This document shows positions 54,700 to 62,397 of a DNA stretch of 64,000 nt, piece after piece. Position 1 is the stretch's first letter. Every line of letters begins with the position of its first letter. The DNA lies in contig JACKBN010000001.1 of NCBI GenBank assembly GCA_020634565.1, positions 248,001 to 312,000 of the forward strand. The letters run 5' to 3'. A program made the position numbers and the translations under genes. The notes beneath the pieces are model-generated. The model was given only the letters and a program-made list of their open reading frames with translations, did no database searches and was not told the origin of the DNA. This DNA is from Ardenticatenaceae bacterium. GTDB taxonomy: Bacteria > Chloroflexota > Anaerolineae > Promineifilales > Promineifilaceae.

Positions 54700-55120
54700 T
54701 CTCTTTCCTCCAGTTGGGAAGGGTGGGTCAGGTAATGGGCAACAAGGTGAGCGTCTGCTTTGGCTCCGATTCGACAATGATCGGGAGCAAAATATGGAGC
54801 GGCGCACAGCCTATTGCGTTACCCTCACTTAAATTTTTTACAAAAAGGGGATTGTTTCTTTCTTCTGGATCAATAAGCACCTCCACACTTGATACGGCTA
54901 CCAAGCATACCGGTGAGCGCAAAAATTTGGCCCAAAACCTACTTTGAAACTGTTACCGGTAATGTTACCGGTAACATTAGCGAAAGCATACAACAGGTTT
55001 TGGGCAAAGTCAACAGAAATCTGCCCGATTTCTTGTTCAACTTGTGCACAAAGTCCAAATTGGCAGTTTTAGCTGCCCTCATTTGCGCTATTTTTGGGGT
55101 GATTTAAGGGAAAAAACGAA
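54700..55120. other. Upstream control region of operon B
   Basis: This 421-base noncoding stretch lies upstream of the sugar-binding lipoprotein gene. Besides the operator cluster at 54930-55005 it holds no convincing gene; a 72-codon frame on the plus strand shows no ribosome site or family resemblance. A promoter cannot be placed with confidence. Confidence 0.5.
54930..55005. promoter_or_regulatory. Tandem LacI-type operators inside an outer inverted repeat
   Basis: A perfect 20-bp palindrome (TAATGTTACC and its complement, 54960-54979) overlaps a 10-bp palindrome TTACCGGTAA (54953-54962), the centres being 12 bases apart. The ACCGGT core with T/A arms is a LacI-family operator type. An outer 11-bp inverted repeat, GCCCAAAACCT (54930-54940) and AGGTTTTGGGC (54995-55005), brackets both. 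It lies about 250 bases upstream of the binding-protein gene whose operon contains a LacI gene. Confidence 0.7.
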
Positions 55121-55164
55121 AAAAGTGCCCGGCACAATCAAGCAAAATTGTGCCAGACACTTTT
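55121..55164. terminator. Terminator of operon A after xylulokinase
   Basis: AAAAGTG and GGCACAAT pair with ATTGTGCC and CACTTTT around an 8-base loop with a small internal mismatch. It follows the stop of the xylulokinase gene in minus-strand RNA and has T-runs on both outer sides, so it can act in both directions. Confidence 0.75.
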
Positions 55165-55177
55165 AAAAAGCTGAGAT

Positions 55178-56668
55178 TTATTGGGCCAGGGCCGCGAAGG
55201 AAGATTTGAGGGCTGGATAAAGCTGTTGGTAAATGGGATAGAGTTGGTTGTAAACGGCCGTATCCATCCCCGGCTCCGTTCTACCAGTTACTTTCACCAA
55301 CGAAGCACAGGCCGATTCAACCGAATCGAACCCACCTGCCCCCACCAGCGCCAAAACGGCCGCTCCATAAGCCGCTCCTTCAGTCGTGTTCACCGTCACA
55401 ATTTCCGCTTGCAGCACATCCGCCAGGATTTGCCGCCAGAGCAGGCTGCGCAGCCCGCCGCCAGACGCCCGAATCTGGGTGATGTCCGCCAAGCCAGCGC
55501 CGCGCATCAATTCCAAGCTGTCGCGCAGGCCAAAGGCGACACCTTCCAGCACGGCGCGTGTCAGGTGGGCCTGGCTGTGCCGCACCGTCAGGCCGATAAA
55601 GCCACCGCGCGCCAGCGGATCGGGATGTGGGGTACGCTCGCCGGTGAGGTAGGGCAAAAAGAGCAGTCCCTCGCTGCCTGCGGGTACATCGGCGGCGGGA
55701 ATCAGCAAGTCGCCAAAGTCCACGCCCGGAGCCAACGCATCCCGGTACCAACGCAAGCTGCCCGCGGCGGAGAGCATGACGCCCATGAGGTGCCATTTGC
55801 CCGGTGCGGCATGGCAAAACGCGTGCAAACGGCCGTCTGGTTCCACAATCGGCACATCGCTGCTGGCAAAAACCACGCCGGACGTGCCCAAACTCAGCGC
55901 CACCACGCCATCAACTACCGCGCCGGTGCCTACCGCATTGGCCGCCTGATCGCCGCCACCACCCACGACGGGGATGCCAACAGGCAAGCCCGTGACTTCC
56001 GCCGCAGCCTGGGTGAGTTGGCCAGTTACGGCCGTTCCCTCAAATGTCTTTGGCAACCAGGCGGGATCGATGCCTAGCTTTGTCACCAGCTCTTGGGACC
56101 AATCCCGCTGGCGCACGTCAAACAATTGAGTACCCGCCCCACCCGCTTTGTCCATCGCCATTTCGCCGGTGAGCTTGTAGCGCACGTAATCTTTGGGCAG
56201 CAGGATGTGGGCGATACGGCCGTAAATCTCCGGCTCGTTGTTTTTTACCCACAAAATTTTGGGAGCGGTAAAACCGGTCAGCGCATCGTTACCCGTTATG
56301 TCAATTAGTTTCGCTTTGCCAATGACGGCGCGCATCTCGTCGCATTCCGCACCGGTGCGCTGATCGTTCCACAGCAGCGCTGGGCGCAGCACCTCGCCGT
56401 CTTTGTCCAGCAGCACCAGCCCGTGCATTTGCCCGGTCAGGCCGATGCCCTTGATTGCTTGGGGAGAAACGGCCGTTTCCGCCAAAAGCTGCTGGATACT
56501 GTCTACCGTGGCGGTCCACCACAACTCTGGCCGCTGCTCACTCCACAGGGGTTTCGGCGTTTCGTAATCGTAAGTAGACGAGGCAACGCCAACTACCTCG
56601 CCACTTTCGGCCAACAGCAGCGCTTTGGTGGCTGTTGTTGAACTGTCTATGCCGATGAAATAGTTCAT
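55178..56668 (-). CDS. xylB: Xylulokinase
   Basis: The 496-residue kinase starts after AGAGGAAC. It is an FGGY-family enzyme with IGIDSSTTATKALLL for phosphate binding, GIGLTGQMHGLVLLD with the MHG motif specific to xylulokinases, ALLWNDQRTGAECDEM, and the ATP-binding VALSLGTSGVVFAS. The C-terminal IRASGGGLRSLLWRQILADV completes the signature. It phosphorylates D-xylulose made by the isomerase encoded just upstream. It is the last gene of operon A, closed by a terminator. A pair of identical 15-bp palindromes lies in the gap between it and the isomerase gene. Confidence 0.95.
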   Translation of the reverse strand: MNYFIGIDSSTTATKALLLAESGEVVGVASSTYDYETPKPLWSEQRPELWWTATVDSIQQLLAETAVSPQAIKGIGLTGQMHGLVLLDKDGEVLRPALLWNDQRTGAECDEMRAVIGKAKLIDITGNDALTGFTAPKILWVKNNEPEIYGRIAHILLPKDYVRYKLTGEMAMDKAGGAGTQLFDVRQRDWSQELVTKLGIDPAWLPKTFEGTAVTGQLTQAAAEVTGLPVGIPVVGGGGDQAANAVGTGAVVDGVVALSLGTSGVVFASSDVPIVEPDGRLHAFCHAAPGKWHLMGVMLSAAGSLRWYRDALAPGVDFGDLLIPAADVPAGSEGLLFLPYLTGERTPHPDPLARGGFIGLTVRHSQAHLTRAVLEGVAFGLRDSLELMRGAGLADITQIRASGGGLRSLLWRQILADVLQAEIVTVNTTEGAAYGAAVLALVGAGGFDSVESACASLVKVTGRTEPGMDTAVYNQLYPIYQQLYPALKSSFAALAQ

Positions 56669-56698
56669 GTCTGTTCCTCTTTAGCGCGGAATGGGAAC

Positions 56699-56793
56699 AA
56701 ACCTGACAGGTTTTCAAGATAGCTAGATAACGAAGTTCGATTGTGCAGCAAAACATTTCCCTAGCGAAATTTCGTCGTAAACCTGTCAGGTTT
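56699..56793. repeat. Paired AAACCTG-N-CAGGTTT palindromes
   Basis: Two 15-bp palindromes with a single-base centre, AAACCTG-A-CAGGTTT (56699-56713) and AAACCTG-T-CAGGTTT (56779-56793), are exact reverse complements of each other and bound a 65-base spacer. They can pair with themselves or with each other. They lie between the isomerase and xylulokinase genes and look like REP-type elements. Confidence 0.65.
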
Positions 56794-56800
56794 GAAAAGG

Positions 56801-57961
56801 CTAACGTGCGCCCAAAAGCAGATCCACAACAAGCTGATCCAACCGTTCGTATGGCTGGCCGCGCTGGCCCAAAGCGGTGCGGTCAAACTGCTGGGAACGC
56901 AGTTGGGCCGCTTTTTCGGCACTGTACTGCCCCATAAACGGCGACATCTCGCCGCTGTCCGCATTGATTTCGGCCAACAGCGCTTGAATTTCGGCATCGG
57001 CATTAAATTTGGCCACCTTCTCTTTGAGGATGAGATAGGTACGCATGCAGCCACGCGCAAATGCTTTCACGTCCTCAAAATCGCTGGTGCGGTAGGCGTG
57101 GGCATCGAAGTGACGGCTGCCATCGTAGCCATTGTCTTCCAACAGCTTCACCAGGAAGAAGGCGGATTTCAGGTTGACTGAGCCAAAGCGAAAATCCTGA
57201 TCGTAACGGCCAAAGGCCTGGTCGTTCAGATCGATGTGGAACAGTTTGCCCGCTTCCATCGCCTGGGCCACGTGGTGGGTGAAGTTCAGCCCGGCCATAT
57301 GCTCGTGAGCGACTTCGGGATTCACACCTACCATTTCGGGATGATCCAGCGTTGCGATGAAGGCCAGCATGTTGCCGGTGGTGGCGTTGTAAATGTCGCC
57401 GCGTGGTTCGTTGGGCTTGGCTTCCAGGGCAAATTTGAGGTCATACCCTTGATCCAGCACGTACTCGCACAGGTAATTCATCGCTTCACGGCTGCGTTTT
57501 ACGGCCGTAATCGGGTCTTTCCCCGCATCTGTTTCTGTCCCTTCGCGCCCGCCCCAGAAGACGTAAATTTTGGCACCCAATTCCACGCCCAGATCGATAG
57601 CGTTCATCGTCTTTTGCAGCGCGTAGGCGCGCACGTTGCGGTCGTTGCTGGTAAATGCGCCGTCGCGGAAAGCGGGATCAGTAAACAGGTTGGTGGTGGC
57701 CATCGGCACCACAAGGCCGGTATCAGACAATGCCTGCTTAAAGTCGGCCACGATTTGGTCACGCTCGGCGGGGGTGGCGTCGATCGGTACCAGATCGTTG
57801 TCGTGGAAGTTCACGCCCCAGGCACCCACTTCTGCCAGCAGGTGCACTAGCTCGACGGGTGTTTTGGTTGGGCGCACCGGCTCGCCAAACGGATCGCGGC
57901 CCACATTGCCTACGGTCCACAGGCCAAAGGTAAATTTGTTTTCAGGTTTTGGTTCGTACAT
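56801..57961 (-). CDS. xylA: Xylose isomerase
   Basis: The 386-residue enzyme starts after AGGAGAAAATCC. Its N-terminus FTFGLWTVGNVGRDPFGEP is that of the shorter, actinobacterial-type (class I) isomerases. Catalytic and metal residues are in place: GVNFHDNDLVP with the proton-shuttling His and Asp, FWGGREGTETDAGKD, KFALEAKPNEPRGD with Glu and Lys of the metal site, GVNPEVAHEHMAG, and LFHIDLNDQ. It converts D-xylose to D-xylulose in the cytoplasm. It follows the GH3 gene and precedes xylulokinase, giving a complete entry to the pentose phosphate pathway. Confidence 0.96.
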   Translation of the reverse strand: MYEPKPENKFTFGLWTVGNVGRDPFGEPVRPTKTPVELVHLLAEVGAWGVNFHDNDLVPIDATPAERDQIVADFKQALSDTGLVVPMATTNLFTDPAFRDGAFTSNDRNVRAYALQKTMNAIDLGVELGAKIYVFWGGREGTETDAGKDPITAVKRSREAMNYLCEYVLDQGYDLKFALEAKPNEPRGDIYNATTGNMLAFIATLDHPEMVGVNPEVAHEHMAGLNFTHHVAQAMEAGKLFHIDLNDQAFGRYDQDFRFGSVNLKSAFFLVKLLEDNGYDGSRHFDAHAYRTSDFEDVKAFARGCMRTYLILKEKVAKFNADAEIQALLAEINADSGEMSPFMGQYSAEKAAQLRSQQFDRTALGQRGQPYERLDQLVVDLLLGAR

Positions 57962-58017
57962 GGATTTTCTCCTGCATGGAATGTTTAGGTCAGGTAACTT
58001 ATTGAGAAGTCAGTTCA

Positions 58018-58076
58018 AGATTGGACCATTTTTGCTCATCATGAAAGCTAGTTCAGCAAAGAAAATGGTCCAATCT
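58018..58076. repeat. Long-loop inverted repeat, family member 2
   Basis: A perfect 15-bp stem (AGATTGGACCATTTT with AAAATGGTCCAATCT) encloses a 29-base loop that has its own short stem (TTTGCT with AGCAAA, overlapping the outer arm). It lies between the GH3 and xylose isomerase genes. The outer ten bases match those of the element near 45.2 kb. Confidence 0.65.
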
Positions 58077-58092
58077 CCGTTTGATTTCCCTA

Positions 58093-60477
58093 TCAGGCTG
58101 GCTCAGTGATTGTGGCCGTGCTAAAGAAGTCGCAATTTTGGCTCACGTCGGTAACTTCGCCGGTGATTTGGAAACGGCCGTTTACGCAAATCTCCTCGGA
58201 AGAGGGTCCAATCATAAACTGGATTTCACCTGGCTCCACCACCTTGCGCAGGTCACGATTGTAAAAGCCTAACGCGCTCACCGGCAGGGAAAATGTAATC
58301 TGTCGGCTTTCGCCCGCAGCCAGCGCCACGCGCTTAAACCCTTTCAGCTCTTTAACCCGCCGGGTGACGGAAGCCACCGGATCGTTTATGTAAAGCTGAA
58401 CGACCTCTTCCCCGTCTCGTGAACCGCTGTTTGTCAGAGTGCAGCTAATCTGAATCGTCTCACCAGCCGCTACCTGGGTTTTGTTTTGCTGCAAATTGTT
58501 AATTGTGAAAGTAGTATAGCTCAAGCCAAAACCAAACGGCCACAAAGGTTTATTGCTCAAGTTAACATAACTATCTTTCCAGTGCGAGCGTCCGCCCGAC
58601 ACTTTGTGATTGTAATAAATGGGAATTTGCCCCACATCACGCGGGAAGGTGATGGGCAGCTTGCCGCCGGGATTCACGTCGCCAAACAGCACGTCGGCCA
58701 CCGCTTCGGCCCCTTCTTCACCGGGTAACCACGCTTCCAAAACGGCCGGAACATTTTCGGCAATCCAGTTGATGCTGAGCGGACGGCCGTTTACCAACAC
58801 CACCACCACGGGCTTGCCGGTAGCTGCAATCGCCTGCACCAATTCTTCCTGCACGCCAGTCAAATTAATCTCGGCCCGATCGCGCGCTTCGCCACAGGTG
58901 CAGTCGTTTGTCAGGCCAGATTTGCCACCCACAAACACCAGCGTGACCTCCGATTTTTCGGCCGCAGCCACCGCCTCGGCAAAGCCAGACCGGTCGTCGC
59001 CGGTCACGTCACATCCTTTGGCATAGGTAACGGCCGTTCCCGCCGCAACCTTCTCCTCAATCGCCGCCAAAATCGGCCGAATCGGCACAAAATTATCAAC
59101 CAACTCCACGCTGCCGGGGATAGGAATGCCAAAAACATTGTGGGTCGATTGGCTCATCTCATGCAGCGACTCGATGTGGCAGGGGTACGCATAATCGCCC
59201 AGCAGATGCCGCACCGTGTTGGCCTGTGGCCCAATGACAGCGATGGAGCCAATGTTTTTGTCTATCGGCAGCAAATCGCCTTCATTTTTGAGCAGCACCA
59301 ACGATTTTTGGGCAATGGTGCGCGCCAGTTGGCGCTGTTCTGGCGTGTCAAACACGGTGATGGCGCTGCTTTCTGGCGCGTACGGATTCTCAAACAGCCC
59401 CAGCATAAATTTGGTGCGCAGCGCGCGCGTCACGCTGAGGTCTACCAACGCTTCATCGATCCGGCCCTGGCGAACGGCTGTTACCAGCGGATCGCCATAA
59501 CAATCGGTGTGCGGCAGCTCAATGTCGATGCCCGCCGTCAGCGCCAGATGGGCTGATTCCGCCTTGCCGCTGCTCAGATGATGAGCCCGCTCAATTTCTT
59601 GCACGGCAAAATAATCAGAAACCACAATGCCGTCAAAGCCCCACTCGTCCCGCAAAATGTCGGTAAGTAGCTCTTTAGACGCGGCGCAGGGCACCCCATC
59701 CAGCTCGTGGTAGGCGTTCATCACCGATTGGAGGTTGGCTTCTTTTACGGCCGTTTCAAACGGCAGCAAAAAGACCTCACGCAGCTCGCGCGGCGGAATG
59801 TGCGCCGGAGCCCAGTTCATGCCGCCCTCGGACAAGCCGTAGCCCACAAAATGTTTGGCGGTAGACACGATGCCTTCCTGCCAATTTTTCCCTTGCAGGC
59901 CACGCACAAAATGCACGCCCATTTGCGACACCAAATACGGGTCCTCGCCAAACGTTTCTTCCACCCGCCCCCAGCGCGGATCGCGCGTCACGTCCAGCAC
60001 CGGCGAAAGCCCTTGATGCGCCCCCACCGCGCGCATCTGCGTGCGCACCACGTCGGCCATTGCCTCCACCAGTTCCGGCTCCCAGGTGCTGGCCACCCCA
60101 ATAATTTGGGGAAAGCAAGTGGCATTGCGCGTCATAAACCCGCTGCAACACTCTTCATGCATCATCGCCGGAATGCCCAGCCGCGTTTCTTCGATCAAGT
60201 ACCGCTGAATGCTGTTGGCCACACTCGCTGCTTCAGCGGGTGCCAAACTGCTGGCCCCGCCCACGCGCGTAATTTGCCCCAGCCCCAACTGCAAATATTT
60301 CGCTGCTTTAGCCAGATCAAACTGCATGTTGGTCAACAGTTGGTACACCCACACGCTGCCCAACTGGGCCGCCTTTTCTTCCAGCGTCATGCGATTGAGG
60401 AGATCAGCAATACGGCCGTCTATTGGCTGAGCCGGATCACGGTAAATAGCCGTGCTGTTTTGAGATATTTTTTGCAT
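58093..60477 (-). CDS. Glycoside hydrolase family 3 (beta-glucosidase/beta-xylosidase)
   Basis: The 794-residue enzyme is a full-length GH3 protein. It begins PIDGRIADLLNRMTLEEKAA and has KHFVGYGLSEGG for substrate binding. The nucleophile Asp lies in FDGIVVSDYFAVQEIERA at about residue 287. The second domain has KSLVLLKNEGDLLPIDKN and KPVVVVLVNGRPLSI, and the C-terminal fibronectin-III-like domain has TLTNSGSRDGEEVVQLYIND. No signal peptide is seen, so it acts on imported oligosaccharides. Between the ABC permeases and xylA it is most likely a beta-xylosidase, but the sequence alone leaves beta-glucosidase possible. Confidence 0.94.
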   Translation of the reverse strand: MQKISQNSTAIYRDPAQPIDGRIADLLNRMTLEEKAAQLGSVWVYQLLTNMQFDLAKAAKYLQLGLGQITRVGGASSLAPAEAASVANSIQRYLIEETRLGIPAMMHEECCSGFMTRNATCFPQIIGVASTWEPELVEAMADVVRTQMRAVGAHQGLSPVLDVTRDPRWGRVEETFGEDPYLVSQMGVHFVRGLQGKNWQEGIVSTAKHFVGYGLSEGGMNWAPAHIPPRELREVFLLPFETAVKEANLQSVMNAYHELDGVPCAASKELLTDILRDEWGFDGIVVSDYFAVQEIERAHHLSSGKAESAHLALTAGIDIELPHTDCYGDPLVTAVRQGRIDEALVDLSVTRALRTKFMLGLFENPYAPESSAITVFDTPEQRQLARTIAQKSLVLLKNEGDLLPIDKNIGSIAVIGPQANTVRHLLGDYAYPCHIESLHEMSQSTHNVFGIPIPGSVELVDNFVPIRPILAAIEEKVAAGTAVTYAKGCDVTGDDRSGFAEAVAAAEKSEVTLVFVGGKSGLTNDCTCGEARDRAEINLTGVQEELVQAIAATGKPVVVVLVNGRPLSINWIAENVPAVLEAWLPGEEGAEAVADVLFGDVNPGGKLPITFPRDVGQIPIYYNHKVSGGRSHWKDSYVNLSNKPLWPFGFGLSYTTFTINNLQQNKTQVAAGETIQISCTLTNSGSRDGEEVVQLYINDPVASVTRRVKELKGFKRVALAAGESRQITFSLPVSALGFYNRDLRKVVEPGEIQFMIGPSSEEICVNGRFQITGEVTDVSQNCDFFSTATITEPA

Positions 60478-60513
60478 AATTTTCGTCTATCCTACTTGCC
60501 TACTTGAGGTTGT

Positions 60514-61353
60514 TTAACCTTTTAATTCACCGCCGGTTAAACCGGTCACAATATATTTTTCCGCCACCAGGTAAAAAAGGATGGCGGGAATAATCAACAG
60601 CGTTACGTACGCCATCACCCTGGCCCAATCCGTACCAAACTGGCCTTGAAACTGCATAATGCCCAACGTGAGTGGCCATTTGCTGGCATCCCCCAGCACC
60701 ACCAACGACAAAAAGTATTCGTTCCAGGCAGCCACAATCGCCAATGTCGCAATGGCCGCCACAGACGGCCGTGCCAGCGGAAACAAAATGTAGCGGAAAA
60801 AGCCAAATGTCGTGCAGCCATCAATGTAGGAGGCATCCTCCAATTCAGTAGGGATTGCCCGGAAAAAGCCAATCAGGATAACCGTACTGCCCGGAATGGT
60901 AAACGTGGTTAAGGGGAGAATCACACCCCAGAAACTGTTAATCAGCTCCAGGTTACGCACCTGCAAAAAAACGGGCAAGATGGCTACAACAAGCGGAAAA
61001 AGCAGCCCAATCGAAAGAATATTAAAGAAAATATTTCTTCCTCGGAACTTAACTCTTGAGAAAATGAAGGCCAACGGACTGGCAATCAACACAACCAACA
61101 CGGTGGTGGTGATAGTAATAATGAGACTATTTCGCAGCGACCGCCAGAAATCTTCATTGGTTAAGATGCTCGTGTAATTCTCCCACTGAATACCAGTTTG
61201 AGGCAAACCAATCGGATTAGACAAGAATTGTCCCGTCGTGCGAATGCTGCCCAAAATAACGGTGACAACAGGGGCCATCATCAAAACAGCCATGACGATG
61301 ACAAACAAATACATCAAAACTCTGCGCAATGAACGTGGGGGGGCCAGGGCCAT
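60514..61353 (-). CDS. Sugar ABC transporter permease, MalG type
   Basis: The 279-residue protein starts after AAGGAG and has six membrane helices with the EAA loop ELEDASYIDGCTTFGFFRYI, where the usual Ala-Ala is Ala-Ser. It follows the MalF-type permease gene by nine bases and precedes the GH3 gene. It is part of operon A's CUT1-type importer, probably for xylo-oligosaccharides given the isomerase and kinase downstream. Confidence 0.94.
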   Translation of the reverse strand: MALAPPRSLRRVLMYLFVIVMAVLMMAPVVTVILGSIRTTGQFLSNPIGLPQTGIQWENYTSILTNEDFWRSLRNSLIITITTTVLVVLIASPLAFIFSRVKFRGRNIFFNILSIGLLFPLVVAILPVFLQVRNLELINSFWGVILPLTTFTIPGSTVILIGFFRAIPTELEDASYIDGCTTFGFFRYILFPLARPSVAAIATLAIVAAWNEYFLSLVVLGDASKWPLTLGIMQFQGQFGTDWARVMAYVTLLIIPAILFYLVAEKYIVTGLTGGELKG

Positions 61354-61362
61354 AATTACTCC

Positions 61363-62310
61363 TTACGCTTCCAGGGTTTGCCGCAAAACGGTTCGCTGGT
61401 AGCCAATGGAAAAAATCAAGGTCATCAAAAACAAAATAATGGCCAGCGCGCTGCCAAAGCCCAACTGCATGCGCTGAATACCAAATTTGTACAGGTAGGT
61501 AACAATCAACTCACTACGATACGCTGGCCCGCCTTCCGTCAAAATCCAGACAACAATAAATTGTTGAAATGAGCCCAAAATTGACAGAAAAACAGAGAGC
61601 GAAATGGTGCCACCCATCATCGGCAAGGTCACGTAACGCAGAACCTGCCATTCGTTTGCGCCGCTCACCCGGGCTGAATCTTCCACTTCTCGGGAGATAT
61701 TTTGCAGCCCGGCCATGTACAGCAGCATATGGAAGCCAAAAAACTTCCAGGTAAGCACAAAAAATATGGCAATCAACACGGTATCCAGATTGGCCAACCA
61801 GGCCGTACCTGCTATCTCTGGATCGAATAGGCTTAAAAATTCGTTGAGCAAACCGCCCCGAGGGTTGTAGACGTAGAGCCAGATGTAGGCGGCAATAATT
61901 TCGGAGAATACATAGGGCAGAAAAAATAACGTTCTGAAGAATTTTTGAAAGCGGAGCTCACCGCGCACCAGAATAATGGCCAATGTCATGGCCAATGGCA
62001 GCTGCACCATCAAGGACAGGAGCATGATGAGCAGTGAATGCTGTATCGCACCACGGAAGATATCCTGGCCAATGGCCCGGACGTAATTATCAAAACCAAT
62101 AAAATCGTCCAGGGGGCCCAGGCCATTCCAGTTGTAAAGGCTGTAATAAAACGCCTGGCCGATGGGAACAACCAGGAATGCAATGAGCAGGACAAAGCCG
62201 GGTAGTAGAAAAATGGTGATCAGCAGGGCTTTGTTGATTTGCGCCTGTCGTTTATCGGCGCTGATTTGCTGCCTGTGACTGATGCCGGATATGCTTCTGG
62301 TTTCGCCCAT
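61363..62310 (-). CDS. Sugar ABC transporter permease, MalF type
   Basis: The 315-residue protein has a charged N-terminal stretch of about 25 residues, six membrane helices, and the EAA-like loop REVEDSARVSGANEWQVLRY, in which the canonical EAA reads EDS. The motif GFDNYVRAIGQDIFRGAIQH is typical of MalF-type permeases. It lies between the binding-protein gene, across a long palindrome, and the MalG-type permease gene. Confidence 0.93.
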   Translation of the reverse strand: MGETRSISGISHRQQISADKRQAQINKALLITIFLLPGFVLLIAFLVVPIGQAFYYSLYNWNGLGPLDDFIGFDNYVRAIGQDIFRGAIQHSLLIMLLSLMVQLPLAMTLAIILVRGELRFQKFFRTLFFLPYVFSEIIAAYIWLYVYNPRGGLLNEFLSLFDPEIAGTAWLANLDTVLIAIFFVLTWKFFGFHMLLYMAGLQNISREVEDSARVSGANEWQVLRYVTLPMMGGTISLSVFLSILGSFQQFIVVWILTEGGPAYRSELIVTYLYKFGIQRMQLGFGSALAIILFLMTLIFSIGYQRTVLRQTLEA

Positions 62311-62351
62311 AGGAGCCTCTTTAATTTTGTTTATTGCGATTGGGGAAGTGG

Positions 62352-62379
62352 TGGTGGGGAAACGGCCGTTTCCCCACCA
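62352..62379 (-). promoter_or_regulatory. Perfect 28-bp palindrome between binding-protein and permease genes
   Basis: The palindrome is centred on AAACGGCCGTTT with arms TGGTGGGG and CCCCACCA. It lies in the 87-base gap after the binding-protein stop codon. In RNA it would form a hairpin with little loop, of the kind that protects binding-protein messages and lowers permease expression. Its centre is a copy of the highly iterated ACGGCCGT. Confidence 0.6.
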
Positions 62380-62397
62380 TCTTTATGCGTCTATTCG

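Larger units (their letters stand above)
117..62369. repeat. Highly iterated palindrome ACGGCCGT, about 85 copies across the window
   Basis: The 8-bp palindrome ACGGCCGT occurs about 85 times by eye (first copy 117-124, last 62362-62369), in nearly every gene and in several gaps. It is often extended to AACGGCCGTT. In coding DNA it appears in all frames, giving Thr-Ala-Val, Asn/Asp-Gly-Arg or Arg-Pro-Phe/Leu in unrelated proteins. Random expectation for an 8-mer in this length is about one copy. Confidence 0.9.

Noticed and set aside
54889..55107. 72-codon plus-strand frame with a hydrophobic end
   Set aside because: It overlaps the operator palindromes, has no ribosome site and resembles no family.
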